Assembly: GCA_024403455.1 (NCBI GenBank)
Contig: JAKSRR010000004.1
Location: 1 to 64,000, forward strand
Reading direction: 5' to 3'
From: Lachnospiraceae bacterium
GTDB lineage: Bacteria; Bacillota; Clostridia; Lachnospirales; Lachnospiraceae
DNA: 64,000 bases
The notes under the pieces are model-generated. The model was not told the DNA's origin, searched no databases, and was given only the letters and a program-made list of their open reading frames with translations. The stretch's first letter is position 1. Each line of letters opens with the position of its first letter. Made by a program: the position numbers and the translations under genes. Below are positions 49,444 through 57,202 of this stretch, piece after piece.

Positions 49444-50299
49444 TTTGCGCTTCCTGGGAAGCTTCTTCCTGTTTCGGCGGTATCTCTGTTCCTTCACTAA
49501 TTCCCAGAAGTGCCCGTCTTGCCTTAGCCTTCTTTCCACAGTACTGAATAGGTATCAAAACAATCCCTGCCACCATCATTCCTATACTAATCCACTGGGA
49601 AGTTGATAAGCCAAAATAGATACCCCTAATTTCATCATATCTGTAGTTTTCCAAAACAAATCTTACAATCGCATATAAAATCAGGTAAACAGATACCGTA
49701 GGGGCATCCTTCTTCACCTTATCCAAAATCATAATTAATAACGCAATAATCAATAAGCAGCTTGCTTCTACAAGAGGCATAGGGAATAAGGGAATCCCTG
49801 CAGGCGCACCGTTAGAAAACGGACTTTCCGGATATACCACTGCCAAAGGTCCATTATAAGGGATTCCATAGCAGCATCCCGCAAAGAAACAGCCTACTCG
49901 TCCAAAAGCATGAATCATAGGCACGATGAAAATGGCATGATAGGCAAATTCTCTGGAATTAATCTTATGAATTTTTCCGCCTAACCAGCAGCCAAAAATA
50001 CCAAGGATTAATCCGCCATAAAATACGAAACCGCCATTCAACAGAGCCATGAAGTACTGGGGCTCAAAAAAATGCTTCCAATCTATATCTTTAAAGGAGA
50101 CAACAAAGTATAGTAACTTCGCTCCGAGTATTCCAAATAAAAAGCTATATCCTTCCAGAATCAGGAAATCATATCGATTGACGCCCTTCTTTTCCACTAC
50201 ACCGAAGATGGCAATCAGATTGGCAACAATCAGTCCCAAAGAAATCATGCAGCCATAGGCCGGAAGTTTCATTCCAAATACATTAAAAAATACACACAT
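49430..50299 (-). CDS. lgt: Prolipoprotein diacylglyceryl transferase
   Basis: A 289-residue membrane enzyme that attaches diacylglycerol to the lipobox cysteine of lipoproteins, such as the SGNH lipoprotein in this window. About seven membrane spans. The Lgt signature appears as HAFGRVGCFFAGCCYG near 130-145, a cysteine-rich variant of GRIGNFINGELYG seen in some clostridia. GGFVFYGGL and FVLENYRYDEIRG match other conserved blocks. The C-terminal ~30 residues are charged. It follows a strong terminator, so it relies on readthrough or an unseen promoter. Confidence 0.88.
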   Translation of the reverse strand: MCVFFNVFGMKLPAYGCMISLGLIVANLIAIFGVVEKKGVNRYDFLILEGYSFLFGILGAKLLYFVVSFKDIDWKHFFEPQYFMALLNGGFVFYGGLILGIFGCWLGGKIHKINSREFAYHAIFIVPMIHAFGRVGCFFAGCCYGIPYNGPLAVVYPESPFSNGAPAGIPLFPMPLVEASCLLIIALLIMILDKVKKDAPTVSVYLILYAIVRFVLENYRYDEIRGIYFGLSTSQWISIGMMVAGIVLIPIQYCGKKAKARRALLGISEGTEIPPKQEEASQEAQNDKA

Positions 50300-50313
50300 A
50301 CATCTCTCCCGTT

Positions 50314-50343
50314 AAAAAAACTCCCCGTACTGAGTACGGGGAG
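50314..50343 (-). terminator. Rho-independent terminator of the small membrane protein gene
   Basis: A perfect 10-bp stem (CTCCCCGTAC / GTACGGGGAG) with a 3-base loop, followed by seven T residues on the minus strand, 21 bases past the stop codon and just ahead of lgt. Confidence 0.92.
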
Positions 50344-50363
50344 CAAATGGAATTTCGTGTAAA

Positions 50364-50702
50364 TTACTCTTCCCAATCAAAGCTTGCACCAGCATCTTCA
50401 AGTGCACCAGTGATTTCCTGACCAGCCTTGTTTGCTGCTGCGTGGCAAGCTACACAAGCTGCGAAACGGATGGTAGCAAATACAGTACCAATGATTGCAA
50501 CTACTAAAGCTGCAGTAGCAACGCCGCCCTTACCCTTCTTCTTGGATACAGCAGCCATAACGATACCAAGGATACCAACAACAACAGGAATGATTGCCAT
50601 GATGATACCGGTAGTACCAAATACACCATCTACACTAGCTGAACCTAAGAAGAAGGTCAGGGGAATAGATGCGATTGCTAAAATAAGTGCTAAAAACTCC
50701 AT
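50364..50702 (-). CDS. Small membrane protein with CxxCH motif, function unknown
   Basis: 112 residues with three hydrophobic stretches (about 3-20, 30-52, 61-80), a KKKGKGG loop and an acidic end (EDAGASFDWEE). The layout resembles DUF4190-like small membrane proteins. A CVACH sequence at 83-87, directly after the third span, matches the CxxCH pattern for covalent heme, but no other evidence supports a cytochrome. ATG 50702 has GGGAGGAA ahead, and the gene has a near-consensus promoter, a hairpin at the 5' end of the mRNA and a strong terminator, so it is probably abundant. Confidence 0.8.
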   Translation of the reverse strand: MEFLALILAIASIPLTFFLGSASVDGVFGTTGIIMAIIPVVVGILGIVMAAVSKKKGKGGVATAALVVAIIGTVFATIRFAACVACHAAANKAGQEITGALEDAGASFDWEE

Positions 50703-50735
50703 TTTAATTTCCTCCCTTATAATGGTTAATAATAT

Positions 50736-50753
50736 GTAATCCACTTGGATTAC
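50736..50753 (-). other. Hairpin at the predicted 5' end of the mRNA
   Basis: Perfect 7-bp inverted repeat (GTAATCC, AAGT loop, GGATTAC) that begins at the predicted transcript start. Such 5' hairpins can protect mRNA from 5' decay. Confidence 0.55.
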
Positions 50754-50759
50754 CGCATC

Positions 50760-50789
50760 ATTCTACTATAGTTTTCATTATTATGTCAA
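50760..50789 (-). promoter_or_regulatory. Promoter of the small membrane protein gene
   Basis: Perfect TTGACA (50789-50784), an 18-base spacer and TAGAAT (50765-50760). Confidence 0.75.
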
Positions 50790-50824
50790 CAAAAAATCAT
50801 ATTTTTTTCACATTCTGGTACCAG

Positions 50825-51442
50825 CTAACAATTGCAGACCGTTGATGGTCGAAAGGCTTCAAACTCCGCTGGCAACTGGAACCTTCCTTCCTGCCATTTA
50901 ATTTTTAGTTCTTTACAGTTTTCCATTAGTGGCATCTTCCAGAAATCTTCCAGTTTTGACTGCAGCATCACCCAAATTAGTCCCTTACACAAAGCACCGT
51001 GGGCAACAACCAGCACATTCTCCTTCCCCGTCTTAACTAGGTCATTCAAAAAGCTCTCTGCGCGATTCTTTAAGTCATCGTAAGACTCCGCATCTCCCTT
51101 CGGCACATATTTTTCAGGGGTTTTAAAAAGAATACGTCTGTCTTCCTTGTCAGGGTCATTTTCTGGGGTTGTCCCTTCGTGGGCACCAAAGCCAAATTCC
51201 TTCAGTCGTTCATCCGTCTGCACCACTACTTCTTGGTGAAGAGAAGCAATGGTACATGCCGTGTCCTTCGCTCGCTGCAGGGGACTGGAATATATGCCAT
51301 CAAAAGGAATTTCCTTTAGCCGCTTGGCGGCCTCTTTTGCCTGCTGCAGCCCCGTTTCATTTAACGGAACATCCGTCTGTCCCTGCAGACGCCACTCTAT
51401 GTTCCAGTTCGTTTCCCCGTGCCTAATCAAATAAATATTCAT
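50825..51442 (-). CDS. Histidine phosphatase family protein (phosphoglycerate mutase-like)
   Basis: A 205-residue enzyme. The catalytic LIRHGETNWN holds the phosphorylated His at residue 8, with the second His in VVAHGA near 150 and an Arg in SSPLQRAKDTA near 57-67. This is the CobC/GpmB-type branch of the superfamily, which dephosphorylates small molecules; the substrate is unknown. I use ATG 51442; an ATG 12 codons earlier begins within the preceding terminator region. Confidence 0.9.
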   Translation of the reverse strand: MNIYLIRHGETNWNIEWRLQGQTDVPLNETGLQQAKEAAKRLKEIPFDGIYSSPLQRAKDTACTIASLHQEVVVQTDERLKEFGFGAHEGTTPENDPDKEDRRILFKTPEKYVPKGDAESYDDLKNRAESFLNDLVKTGKENVLVVAHGALCKGLIWVMLQSKLEDFWKMPLMENCKELKIKWQEGRFQLPAEFEAFRPSTVCNC

Positions 51443-51485
51443 TGCATCATCTTTCTGGCATCCGTAAAATGCACACATTCATCAA

Positions 51486-51509
51486 AGAAACCGGCCTAAG
51501 CCGGTCTCT
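51486..51509 (-). terminator. Probable terminator after the zinc ribbon gene
   Basis: A 10-bp stem (AGAGACCGGC / GCCGGTTTCT, one G-U pair) with a TTAG loop. The following T run is short (TTGATG), so efficiency may be partial. Confidence 0.55.
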
Positions 51510-51521
51510 TATCATACAACC

Positions 51522-51788
51522 CTATATCCAAGTTTCGTCATCCACGTAGGCAGCACTCAGTAGCACATCCATACGCTTCACATTCTCATCGCCCTCTACG
51601 ACTTCATTTAAATCAGCCGTATCCAAATAGTCTTCCATGTTCTCGTCAGGACCAATTTCATAATCAATGTCCTGTTCACACAGGGGACAGGGAATCTTTG
51701 CCATAGTCTGGATAGACAAAAAACGATAATCGCACTTGCGACAGGTGTAAAATCCGGCTTTCACCGTACCATCCGGCACAAAATACAT
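51522..51788 (-). CDS. Small zinc ribbon protein, function unknown
   Basis: 88 residues. Four cysteines in two pairs, CRKC (16-19) and CPLC (34-37), form a likely zinc ribbon. The rest is acidic, with GPDENMEDYLDTADLNEVVEGDEN. No other motif. Ribosome site GGAGG. It lies 25 bases after gatB and is probably the last gene of the aspS-gatCAB transcript. Confidence 0.75.
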   Translation of the reverse strand: MYFVPDGTVKAGFYTCRKCDYRFLSIQTMAKIPCPLCEQDIDYEIGPDENMEDYLDTADLNEVVEGDENVKRMDVLLSAAYVDDETWI

Positions 51789-51813
51789 ACTTTTACCTCC
51801 GTGTCACTCTGCT

Positions 51814-53244
51814 TTATAACAGTTCCTTTAGAAGCTTTGTTACTACTGCAGGGTCTGCTTTTCCACCCATGGCTTTCATAGTCTGTCCAACGAGTGCTCC
51901 AATAGCTTTTTCTTTGCCACCACGATAGTCCGCTACTGACTTGGGATTATCAGCCATTACCTTTTCTACAACAGCCTTTAATGCCCCTTCGTCGCTCTCC
52001 TGCTTTAGTCCATGTTCCTCAACATAAGCAACCGGATCCACATCATCCGTAAACATATGCTCAAAAATTTCCTTTGCAACCGGCTGGTTAATTATCTTCT
52101 GATCAACGAGTCCAATTAAATCAGCCAAATGTTTTGCAGAGAACTTAATGTCCGATGCATCCATCTCATGCGCATTTAGAAGACGCATGGTTTCTACCAT
52201 CAACCAGTTGCTGACTTTCTTCGGCTGATTACAAATAGCTGTGGTTGCCTCAAAAATATCTGCCAATGCTTTTTCTGAGGTAATCTGGTCAATGTCATAT
52301 TCAGGAAGTCCAAATTCCTCTGCATAGCGCTTCTTCTTAGCATCTCTGAACTCTGGCTGGCTCGCCTTAACCTTCTCAAGCCACTCCTCAGAAATATCAA
52401 TCGGAATCAGGTCAGGATCCGGGAAATATCTATAGTCCTGCGCATCTTCCTTGCTTCGCATTGCATAAGACTCACCCTTGGTGTCATCCCATCTTCTGGT
52501 TTCCTGTACTACCTTCTCCCCCGCCTCTAAGAGGTCAGACTGTCTTTCAATCTCACCCTTAATCGCATGGGTAATCGCAGTAAAGGAATTCAGGTTTTTC
52601 ATTTCTGTACGGGTACCAAACTCTGTGGTTCCTTTTTCTCTAAGAGAAAGGTTGACATCCGCACGCATGGAGCCTTCCTGCAGTTTACAGTCAGAAGCCC
52701 CAAGATACTGGATCAGCATACGCAGTTTTTCAAGGTATGCAATAACCTCTTCTGCGGAACGCATATCCGGTTCCGAAACAATCTCAATCAGGGGAACACC
52801 GGAACGGTTGTAGTCAACTAAGGAAACATCATCCCACTCATCGTGAATTAGTTTTCCCGCATCTTCTTCCATATGAATTTCATGAATACCAATCTTCTTG
52901 GTTCCATTCTCTGTCTCTATCTCTACATATCCATTTCTGCAGATTGGAAGATATAACTGAGAAATCTGATAGTTCTGTGGGTTATCAGGATAGAAATAAT
53001 TCTTGCGATCAAATTTGCCATGTCTGGTAATCTCGCAGTTGGTTGCTACACCTACTGCCATGGCATATTCTACAACCTGCTTATTTAATACAGGCAGAGA
53101 TCCAGGCATACCAGTACAAACGGGGCAGGTATGAGTATTGGGTGCACCACCAAATGCAGTGGAACAGCCACAGAAAATTTTTGTCTTCGTGGCAAGCTCT
53201 ACGTGAACTTCCAGACCAATTACTACTTCATATTCTTTAGCCAT
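51814..53244 (-). CDS. gatB: Asp/Glu-tRNA amidotransferase subunit B
   Basis: A 476-residue tRNA-binding and kinase subunit of GatCAB, which converts Glu-tRNA(Gln) and Asp-tRNA(Asn) to the amide form. The N-terminal cradle domain starts VVIGLEVHVELAT and has the zinc cysteines CGC and CPVC. The signature DYNRSGVPLIEIVSEPD lies near 150-165. The helical and YqeY-like tail domains fill the last ~180 residues. It begins two bases after the gatA stop. Confidence 0.97.
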   Translation of the reverse strand: MAKEYEVVIGLEVHVELATKTKIFCGCSTAFGGAPNTHTCPVCTGMPGSLPVLNKQVVEYAMAVGVATNCEITRHGKFDRKNYFYPDNPQNYQISQLYLPICRNGYVEIETENGTKKIGIHEIHMEEDAGKLIHDEWDDVSLVDYNRSGVPLIEIVSEPDMRSAEEVIAYLEKLRMLIQYLGASDCKLQEGSMRADVNLSLREKGTTEFGTRTEMKNLNSFTAITHAIKGEIERQSDLLEAGEKVVQETRRWDDTKGESYAMRSKEDAQDYRYFPDPDLIPIDISEEWLEKVKASQPEFRDAKKKRYAEEFGLPEYDIDQITSEKALADIFEATTAICNQPKKVSNWLMVETMRLLNAHEMDASDIKFSAKHLADLIGLVDQKIINQPVAKEIFEHMFTDDVDPVAYVEEHGLKQESDEGALKAVVEKVMADNPKSVADYRGGKEKAIGALVGQTMKAMGGKADPAVVTKLLKELL

Positions 53245-53246
53245 GA

Positions 53247-54695
53247 TTAGTTCCCGCCTTTCTTTGTCATCTGTTCATAGGTATATGCCGTCTGCAATAA
53301 TACATTTTCATTAAAGCAATCCGCAATTAGCTGAAGACCAATGGGCATTCCCTTTGAATCTGTGCCGCAGGGAACTGAAATACCAGGAAGACCAGCTAAG
53401 TTCACTGCGATAGTATATATATCGCCTAAGTACATCTTCATTGGATCGGAAAGACTCTCTCCTAACTTTGGTGCAGTAGTAGGTGCCACCGGTCCTAAAA
53501 TAACATCATACTTTTCAAATGCTTTATCAAAGGCCTGCTTAATTAATGCCTTTACACGAAGTGCTTTTAAGTAGTAAGCATCATAGTAACCTGAAGAAAG
53601 TACGAAGGAGCCTAACATAATACGACGTTTTACTTCCGGTCCAAAACCTTCGCTACGGGTCTTCTTATACATGTTATGAAGTCCCTGAAACTCTTCGGTT
53701 CTGTAGCCATACTTAATACCATCAAATCGCTCCAGGTTAGAGGATGCCTCTGCATCTGCAATCGTATAATATGCAGGAATTGCATACTTTACATAGTCTA
53801 AATCAAACTCTTCTACAATCGCACCCTTTGCCTTCAGTGCCTCAGCTGCCGCAAGTACTGCATCCTTTACTTCTGCATCCAGACCTTCGCCAAAATATGC
53901 CTTCGGAATACCAATCTTCATTCCAGCCACATCTTCTACTAGTGCTTTCGTGAAGTCCAAATCATTTCTAGGAATAGATGTGGAATCCTTCTGATCCTGT
54001 CCACTGATAATGGATAACGTAATAGCTGCATCTTCTACTGTCTTACACAGAGGTCCAATCTGGTCTAAGGAAGAACCATAAGCAACTAGTCCATAGCGGG
54101 ATACCGTACCATAGGTAGGCTTAATACCTACCACACCACAATAGGATGCTGGCTGACGAATGGAGCCACCAGTATCACTTCCAAGAGCCATAAAGCATTC
54201 CTCTGCTGCTACAGCTGCAGCAGAACCACCAGAGGAACCTCCAGGTACATGTTCGGTATTTCTAGGGTTTCTGGTAACACCAAAGGCGGATGTTTCTGTC
54301 GTTGAACCCATAGCAAACTCATCCATATTGGTCTTACCAAGAACCACCACGCCAGCTTCCTCTAACTTCTTTACCGCTTCTGAGGAATAGGTAGGTACAA
54401 AATTGCCAAGAATTTTAGATGCACAGGTGGTCAAAATACCTTCCGTACACATATTATCCTTTATGGCAACCGGTACACCGGCAAAGGGGCCAGTTAATTC
54501 CCCAGCATCAATCTTCTTCTGTACCTCTTCTGCCTTTTTATATGCTTCTTCTCTGCAGATAGTGATGTAGGCATGTACAGATTCTTCTTTGGCGTCAATA
54601 TTCGCAAAGCAAGCATCTACTGCTTCCTTTACAGTTACCTCTCCGGCTTTAATCTTGTCGGAAAGCTCTTTTGCAGAATACTTTAATAAATCCAT
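53247..54695 (-). CDS. gatA: Asp/Glu-tRNA amidotransferase subunit A (glutaminase)
   Basis: A 482-residue amidase-signature enzyme that frees ammonia from glutamine for the GatB site. The catalytic triad is Lys in PVAIKDN near 78, with Ser and Ser in SDTGGSIRQP and GGSSGGSAA. ATG 54695 has AAGGAGGAAA ahead. An open frame of 22 more codons upstream overlaps the end of gatC and is not used. It starts 13 bases after gatC. Confidence 0.97.
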   Translation of the reverse strand: MDLLKYSAKELSDKIKAGEVTVKEAVDACFANIDAKEESVHAYITICREEAYKKAEEVQKKIDAGELTGPFAGVPVAIKDNMCTEGILTTCASKILGNFVPTYSSEAVKKLEEAGVVVLGKTNMDEFAMGSTTETSAFGVTRNPRNTEHVPGGSSGGSAAAVAAEECFMALGSDTGGSIRQPASYCGVVGIKPTYGTVSRYGLVAYGSSLDQIGPLCKTVEDAAITLSIISGQDQKDSTSIPRNDLDFTKALVEDVAGMKIGIPKAYFGEGLDAEVKDAVLAAAEALKAKGAIVEEFDLDYVKYAIPAYYTIADAEASSNLERFDGIKYGYRTEEFQGLHNMYKKTRSEGFGPEVKRRIMLGSFVLSSGYYDAYYLKALRVKALIKQAFDKAFEKYDVILGPVAPTTAPKLGESLSDPMKMYLGDIYTIAVNLAGLPGISVPCGTDSKGMPIGLQLIADCFNENVLLQTAYTYEQMTKKGGN

Positions 54696-54708
54696 TTTGC
54701 TTTCCTCC

Positions 54709-55002
54709 TTAATCAAATGTTTTCGGTACGACAAAGGCACCCTCTTTTTCTTCGGGAGCATTCTTCAAAATATTCTCTCTATCATCCCCGTTGGTAACTA
54801 CATCTTCTCTGAAGAAATTGCAGGTAGGATGTACATGACTCATAGGTTCTACTGCGGAAGTATCCAGTTCGGAAAGCTCGTCAATATAATCTAGCATTTC
54901 TGCCAGATCTTTCTTTGCCTGCTCCTTCTGGGCGTCATCTAACTCCAGCTTGGCAAGAATACCAACATACTCTATGGTTTCATCACTAATGACATTTGCC
55001 AT
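54709..55002 (-). CDS. gatC: Asp/Glu-tRNA amidotransferase subunit C
   Basis: 97 residues; clamps GatA and GatB together. The N-terminus [17 protein letters not shown] and the later [19 protein letters not shown] block are family features. ATG 55002 has AAAGGAG ahead. An in-frame ATG at 55065 with GAGG ahead would add 21 residues; these lie over a strong CGCTTCC/GGAAGCG hairpin, so I treat them as leader. First of the gat genes after aspS. Confidence 0.94.
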   Translation of the reverse strand: MANVISDETIEYVGILAKLELDDAQKEQAKKDLAEMLDYIDELSELDTSAVEPMSHVHPTCNFFREDVVTNGDDRENILKNAPEEKEGAFVVPKTFD

Positions 55003-55084
55003 TGTCGGCTCCTTTCTATTATCGCAAATCGCTTCCCACAGAACCCTGCAGGAAGCGTTATCCATTTACTTACCTCAAATTTAA

Positions 55085-56830
55085 TTAATCTCTTACCTTA
55101 ATGTGTACTTCACGGAGCTGTAATTCCGTAACATCGTTAGGCGCACCGCACATGAGATCCTGCGCTGTACCACTCATAGGGAAGGGAATGATTTCACGAA
55201 TGTTTTCTTCATTGCGAAGAAGCATAATCATTCGGTCTACACCAGGTGCCATACCAGCATGAGGCGGTGCACCAAACTGGAATGCATTGTATAAAGCACC
55301 GAATTTATTCTTCAATACTTCTTTATCGTAACCGGCAATTTCAAACGCCTTCTCCATAATCTTCATATCATGGTTACGAACAGCACCAGAGGAAAGTTCT
55401 ACACCATTACATACAATGTCATACTGATATGCCAGGATGCTTAATGGATCTTCCTTCTCTAATGCATCTAAGCCACCCTGAGGCATAGAGAACGGATTGT
55501 GTGTGAAACCAATCTGCTTCTCTTCTTCCTTGTACTCGTACATCGGGAAGTCATTGATATAGCAGAATCTGTAGGCATTCTTCTCAATCAGGTCAAGCTT
55601 AGTTCCCAGTTCTGTTCTAATCTGTCCTGCGTAAAGATTTGCTTTTTCTTCCTTATCTGCAATGAAGAAGATGGTATCACCGACTTCTAATCCTGCAAGT
55701 GTCTTTAATTCAACCTTCTTCTCATCCGGAATGAATTTATCAATGGGTCCCTTGTAAGAGCCATCTTCTAAAACTTCCAAATAGCCAAGACCACCCATAC
55801 CGATAGAGTTTGCAAACTTAAGGAGTTTCTCATGGAAGCCCTTACTCATTTCCGCATGTACCTTGATTGCACGAACAGTACGGCCAATAAACATCTTAAA
55901 GGTACACTGCTGGAAGAAATCGGTAAGATCAATAATCTCTAATGGATTACGAAGATCAGGCTTATCTGTACCGTACTTAAGCATTGCTTCCTTGTAAGGA
56001 ATAATGGGGTAAGGAGCCTTTGTTACAGTGTATCCTTCCGGCGCAAACTTCTCAAAAGTAGCAGAAAGTACTTCTTCACCAACAGCAAACACATCTTCCT
56101 GGGTTGCAAAACTCATCTCAAAGTCAAGCTGATAGAATTCTCCCGGGCTGCGGTCTGCTCTGGCATCCTCGTCTCTAAAGCAAGGTGCAATCTGGAAATA
56201 TTTATCGAATCCAGAAACCATTAAAAGCTGCTTATACTGCTGCGGAGCCTGGGGAAGTGCATAGAACTTACCCTTATATCTTCTGGAAGGAACGATATAG
56301 TCTCTTGCGCCCTCAGGAGAGGATGCACAAAGGATGGGGGTCTGGATTTCCATAAATCCCATCTCTGTCATCTTCTGGCGAAGGAAAGCAATAACATTAG
56401 AACGGAATATCATATTGTCCTTAACCTTAGGATTACGAAGATCCAAATAACGATACTTCAGACGAAGATCCTCACGAATTTCCTTACTGGTCTGTACCTC
56501 AAAAGGAAGCTGGGTATATACCTTTCCTAACAGGTTAATGGAATGTGCCTCCAACTCAATGGTACCGGAAGGAATCTTAGGATTATAGGTATCCTCACTT
56601 CGCTTCTCCACCTTTCCTTCGATAGAAACACAATCTTCTTTGGTCAGTCCCTTTAATAAACCAGTGTCACGAAGTACTACCTGTACTACACCATACATAT
56701 CACGAAGATCGATAAAGGATACACCGCCGTGGTCACGGATGTTTTCAATCCAGCCTGCGATGCGAAGGTTTTTATCAATATCCGCTTCTGTCATCTGATT
56801 TAAAGTAATGTCTCTGTAAATCGCGCTCAT
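55085..56830 (-). CDS. aspS: Aspartyl-tRNA synthetase, probably non-discriminating
   Basis: A 581-residue bacterial-type class IIb synthetase. The OB-fold anticodon domain (1-105) is followed by the class II core with motif 2 FRDEDARADR near 218-227, the GAD insertion domain (~280-400) and motif 3 GMAPGVDRM near 535. His34 in IRDHGG and the SEDTYNPK loop near 80 resemble AspRS forms that charge both tRNA-Asp and tRNA-Asn. Discriminating E. coli AspRS has Leu at the first site. This fits co-transcription with gatCAB, which would amidate Asp-tRNA(Asn). Ribosome site AAAGGAG. Controlled by an upstream T-box. Confidence 0.95.
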   Translation of the reverse strand: MSAIYRDITLNQMTEADIDKNLRIAGWIENIRDHGGVSFIDLRDMYGVVQVVLRDTGLLKGLTKEDCVSIEGKVEKRSEDTYNPKIPSGTIELEAHSINLLGKVYTQLPFEVQTSKEIREDLRLKYRYLDLRNPKVKDNMIFRSNVIAFLRQKMTEMGFMEIQTPILCASSPEGARDYIVPSRRYKGKFYALPQAPQQYKQLLMVSGFDKYFQIAPCFRDEDARADRSPGEFYQLDFEMSFATQEDVFAVGEEVLSATFEKFAPEGYTVTKAPYPIIPYKEAMLKYGTDKPDLRNPLEIIDLTDFFQQCTFKMFIGRTVRAIKVHAEMSKGFHEKLLKFANSIGMGGLGYLEVLEDGSYKGPIDKFIPDEKKVELKTLAGLEVGDTIFFIADKEEKANLYAGQIRTELGTKLDLIEKNAYRFCYINDFPMYEYKEEEKQIGFTHNPFSMPQGGLDALEKEDPLSILAYQYDIVCNGVELSSGAVRNHDMKIMEKAFEIAGYDKEVLKNKFGALYNAFQFGAPPHAGMAPGVDRMIMLLRNEENIREIIPFPMSGTAQDLMCGAPNDVTELQLREVHIKVRD

Positions 56831-56860
56831 GCTTTCTCTCCTTTAAATAATATGCTTTTA

Positions 56861-57151
56861 GAAAAACAAAAAAACGGGACACTTCTCTCGAAATATCCCG
56901 GGACGAATCATTGATCCGCGGTACCACCCGCATTGAAAACTAGTCTAGTTTTCCACTTTCTAACGTCTTTCACGGAACGACCCGAATAGCCCTACCCCGT
57001 TTCTCACTCTTTTGGCACTTTGCTTAAGAGGGATGGCTCAAACTACCAGCTCCAGAGCGTTCCCCTTTTCTCTCCTGCAAGTGGCGCTTTCAGCCCATGA
57101 CGCCGCCTCTCTTTTGCTCTCTAAGGAAAGGAGTCTCCTTCATCGCAATTC
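56861..57151 (-). promoter_or_regulatory. T-box riboswitch of the aspS-gatCAB operon
   Basis: A ~290-base leader that senses uncharged tRNA. Stem I runs from about 57125 to 57048. Its lower stem pairs AGAGC with GCTCT, and the distal loop holds GGCTGAAAGCGCC. The specifier side reads GGGGAAC just before GCTCTGGAG, so AAC (Asn, 57061-57059) precedes a purine and overlaps GAA (Glu). The T-box core TGGTACCGCGG is at 56926-56916. The terminator stem (GGGATATTTC with GAAGTGTCCC) spans 56899-56876, and the T run ends near 56861. With uncharged tRNA bound, the antiterminator forms and the operon is expressed. Confidence 0.9.
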
Positions 57152-57157
57152 ATAGGT

Positions 57158-57186
57158 ATTCTAACACAATACCACTATCTTTTCAA
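57158..57186 (-). promoter_or_regulatory. Promoter of the T-box / aspS-gatCAB operon
   Basis: TTGAAA (57186-57181), 17 bases and TGT-TAGAAT (57163-57158), also an extended -10. It lies just past the stop of the upstream kinase gene at 57203. Confidence 0.75.
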
Positions 57187-57202
57187 ACATTCCTAATGAC
57201 TT

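Noticed and set aside
55003-55065. Extended gatC start adding 21 residues
   Set aside because: The extra residues overlap a strong hairpin and are not typical of GatC; the internal ATG has a better ribosome site.
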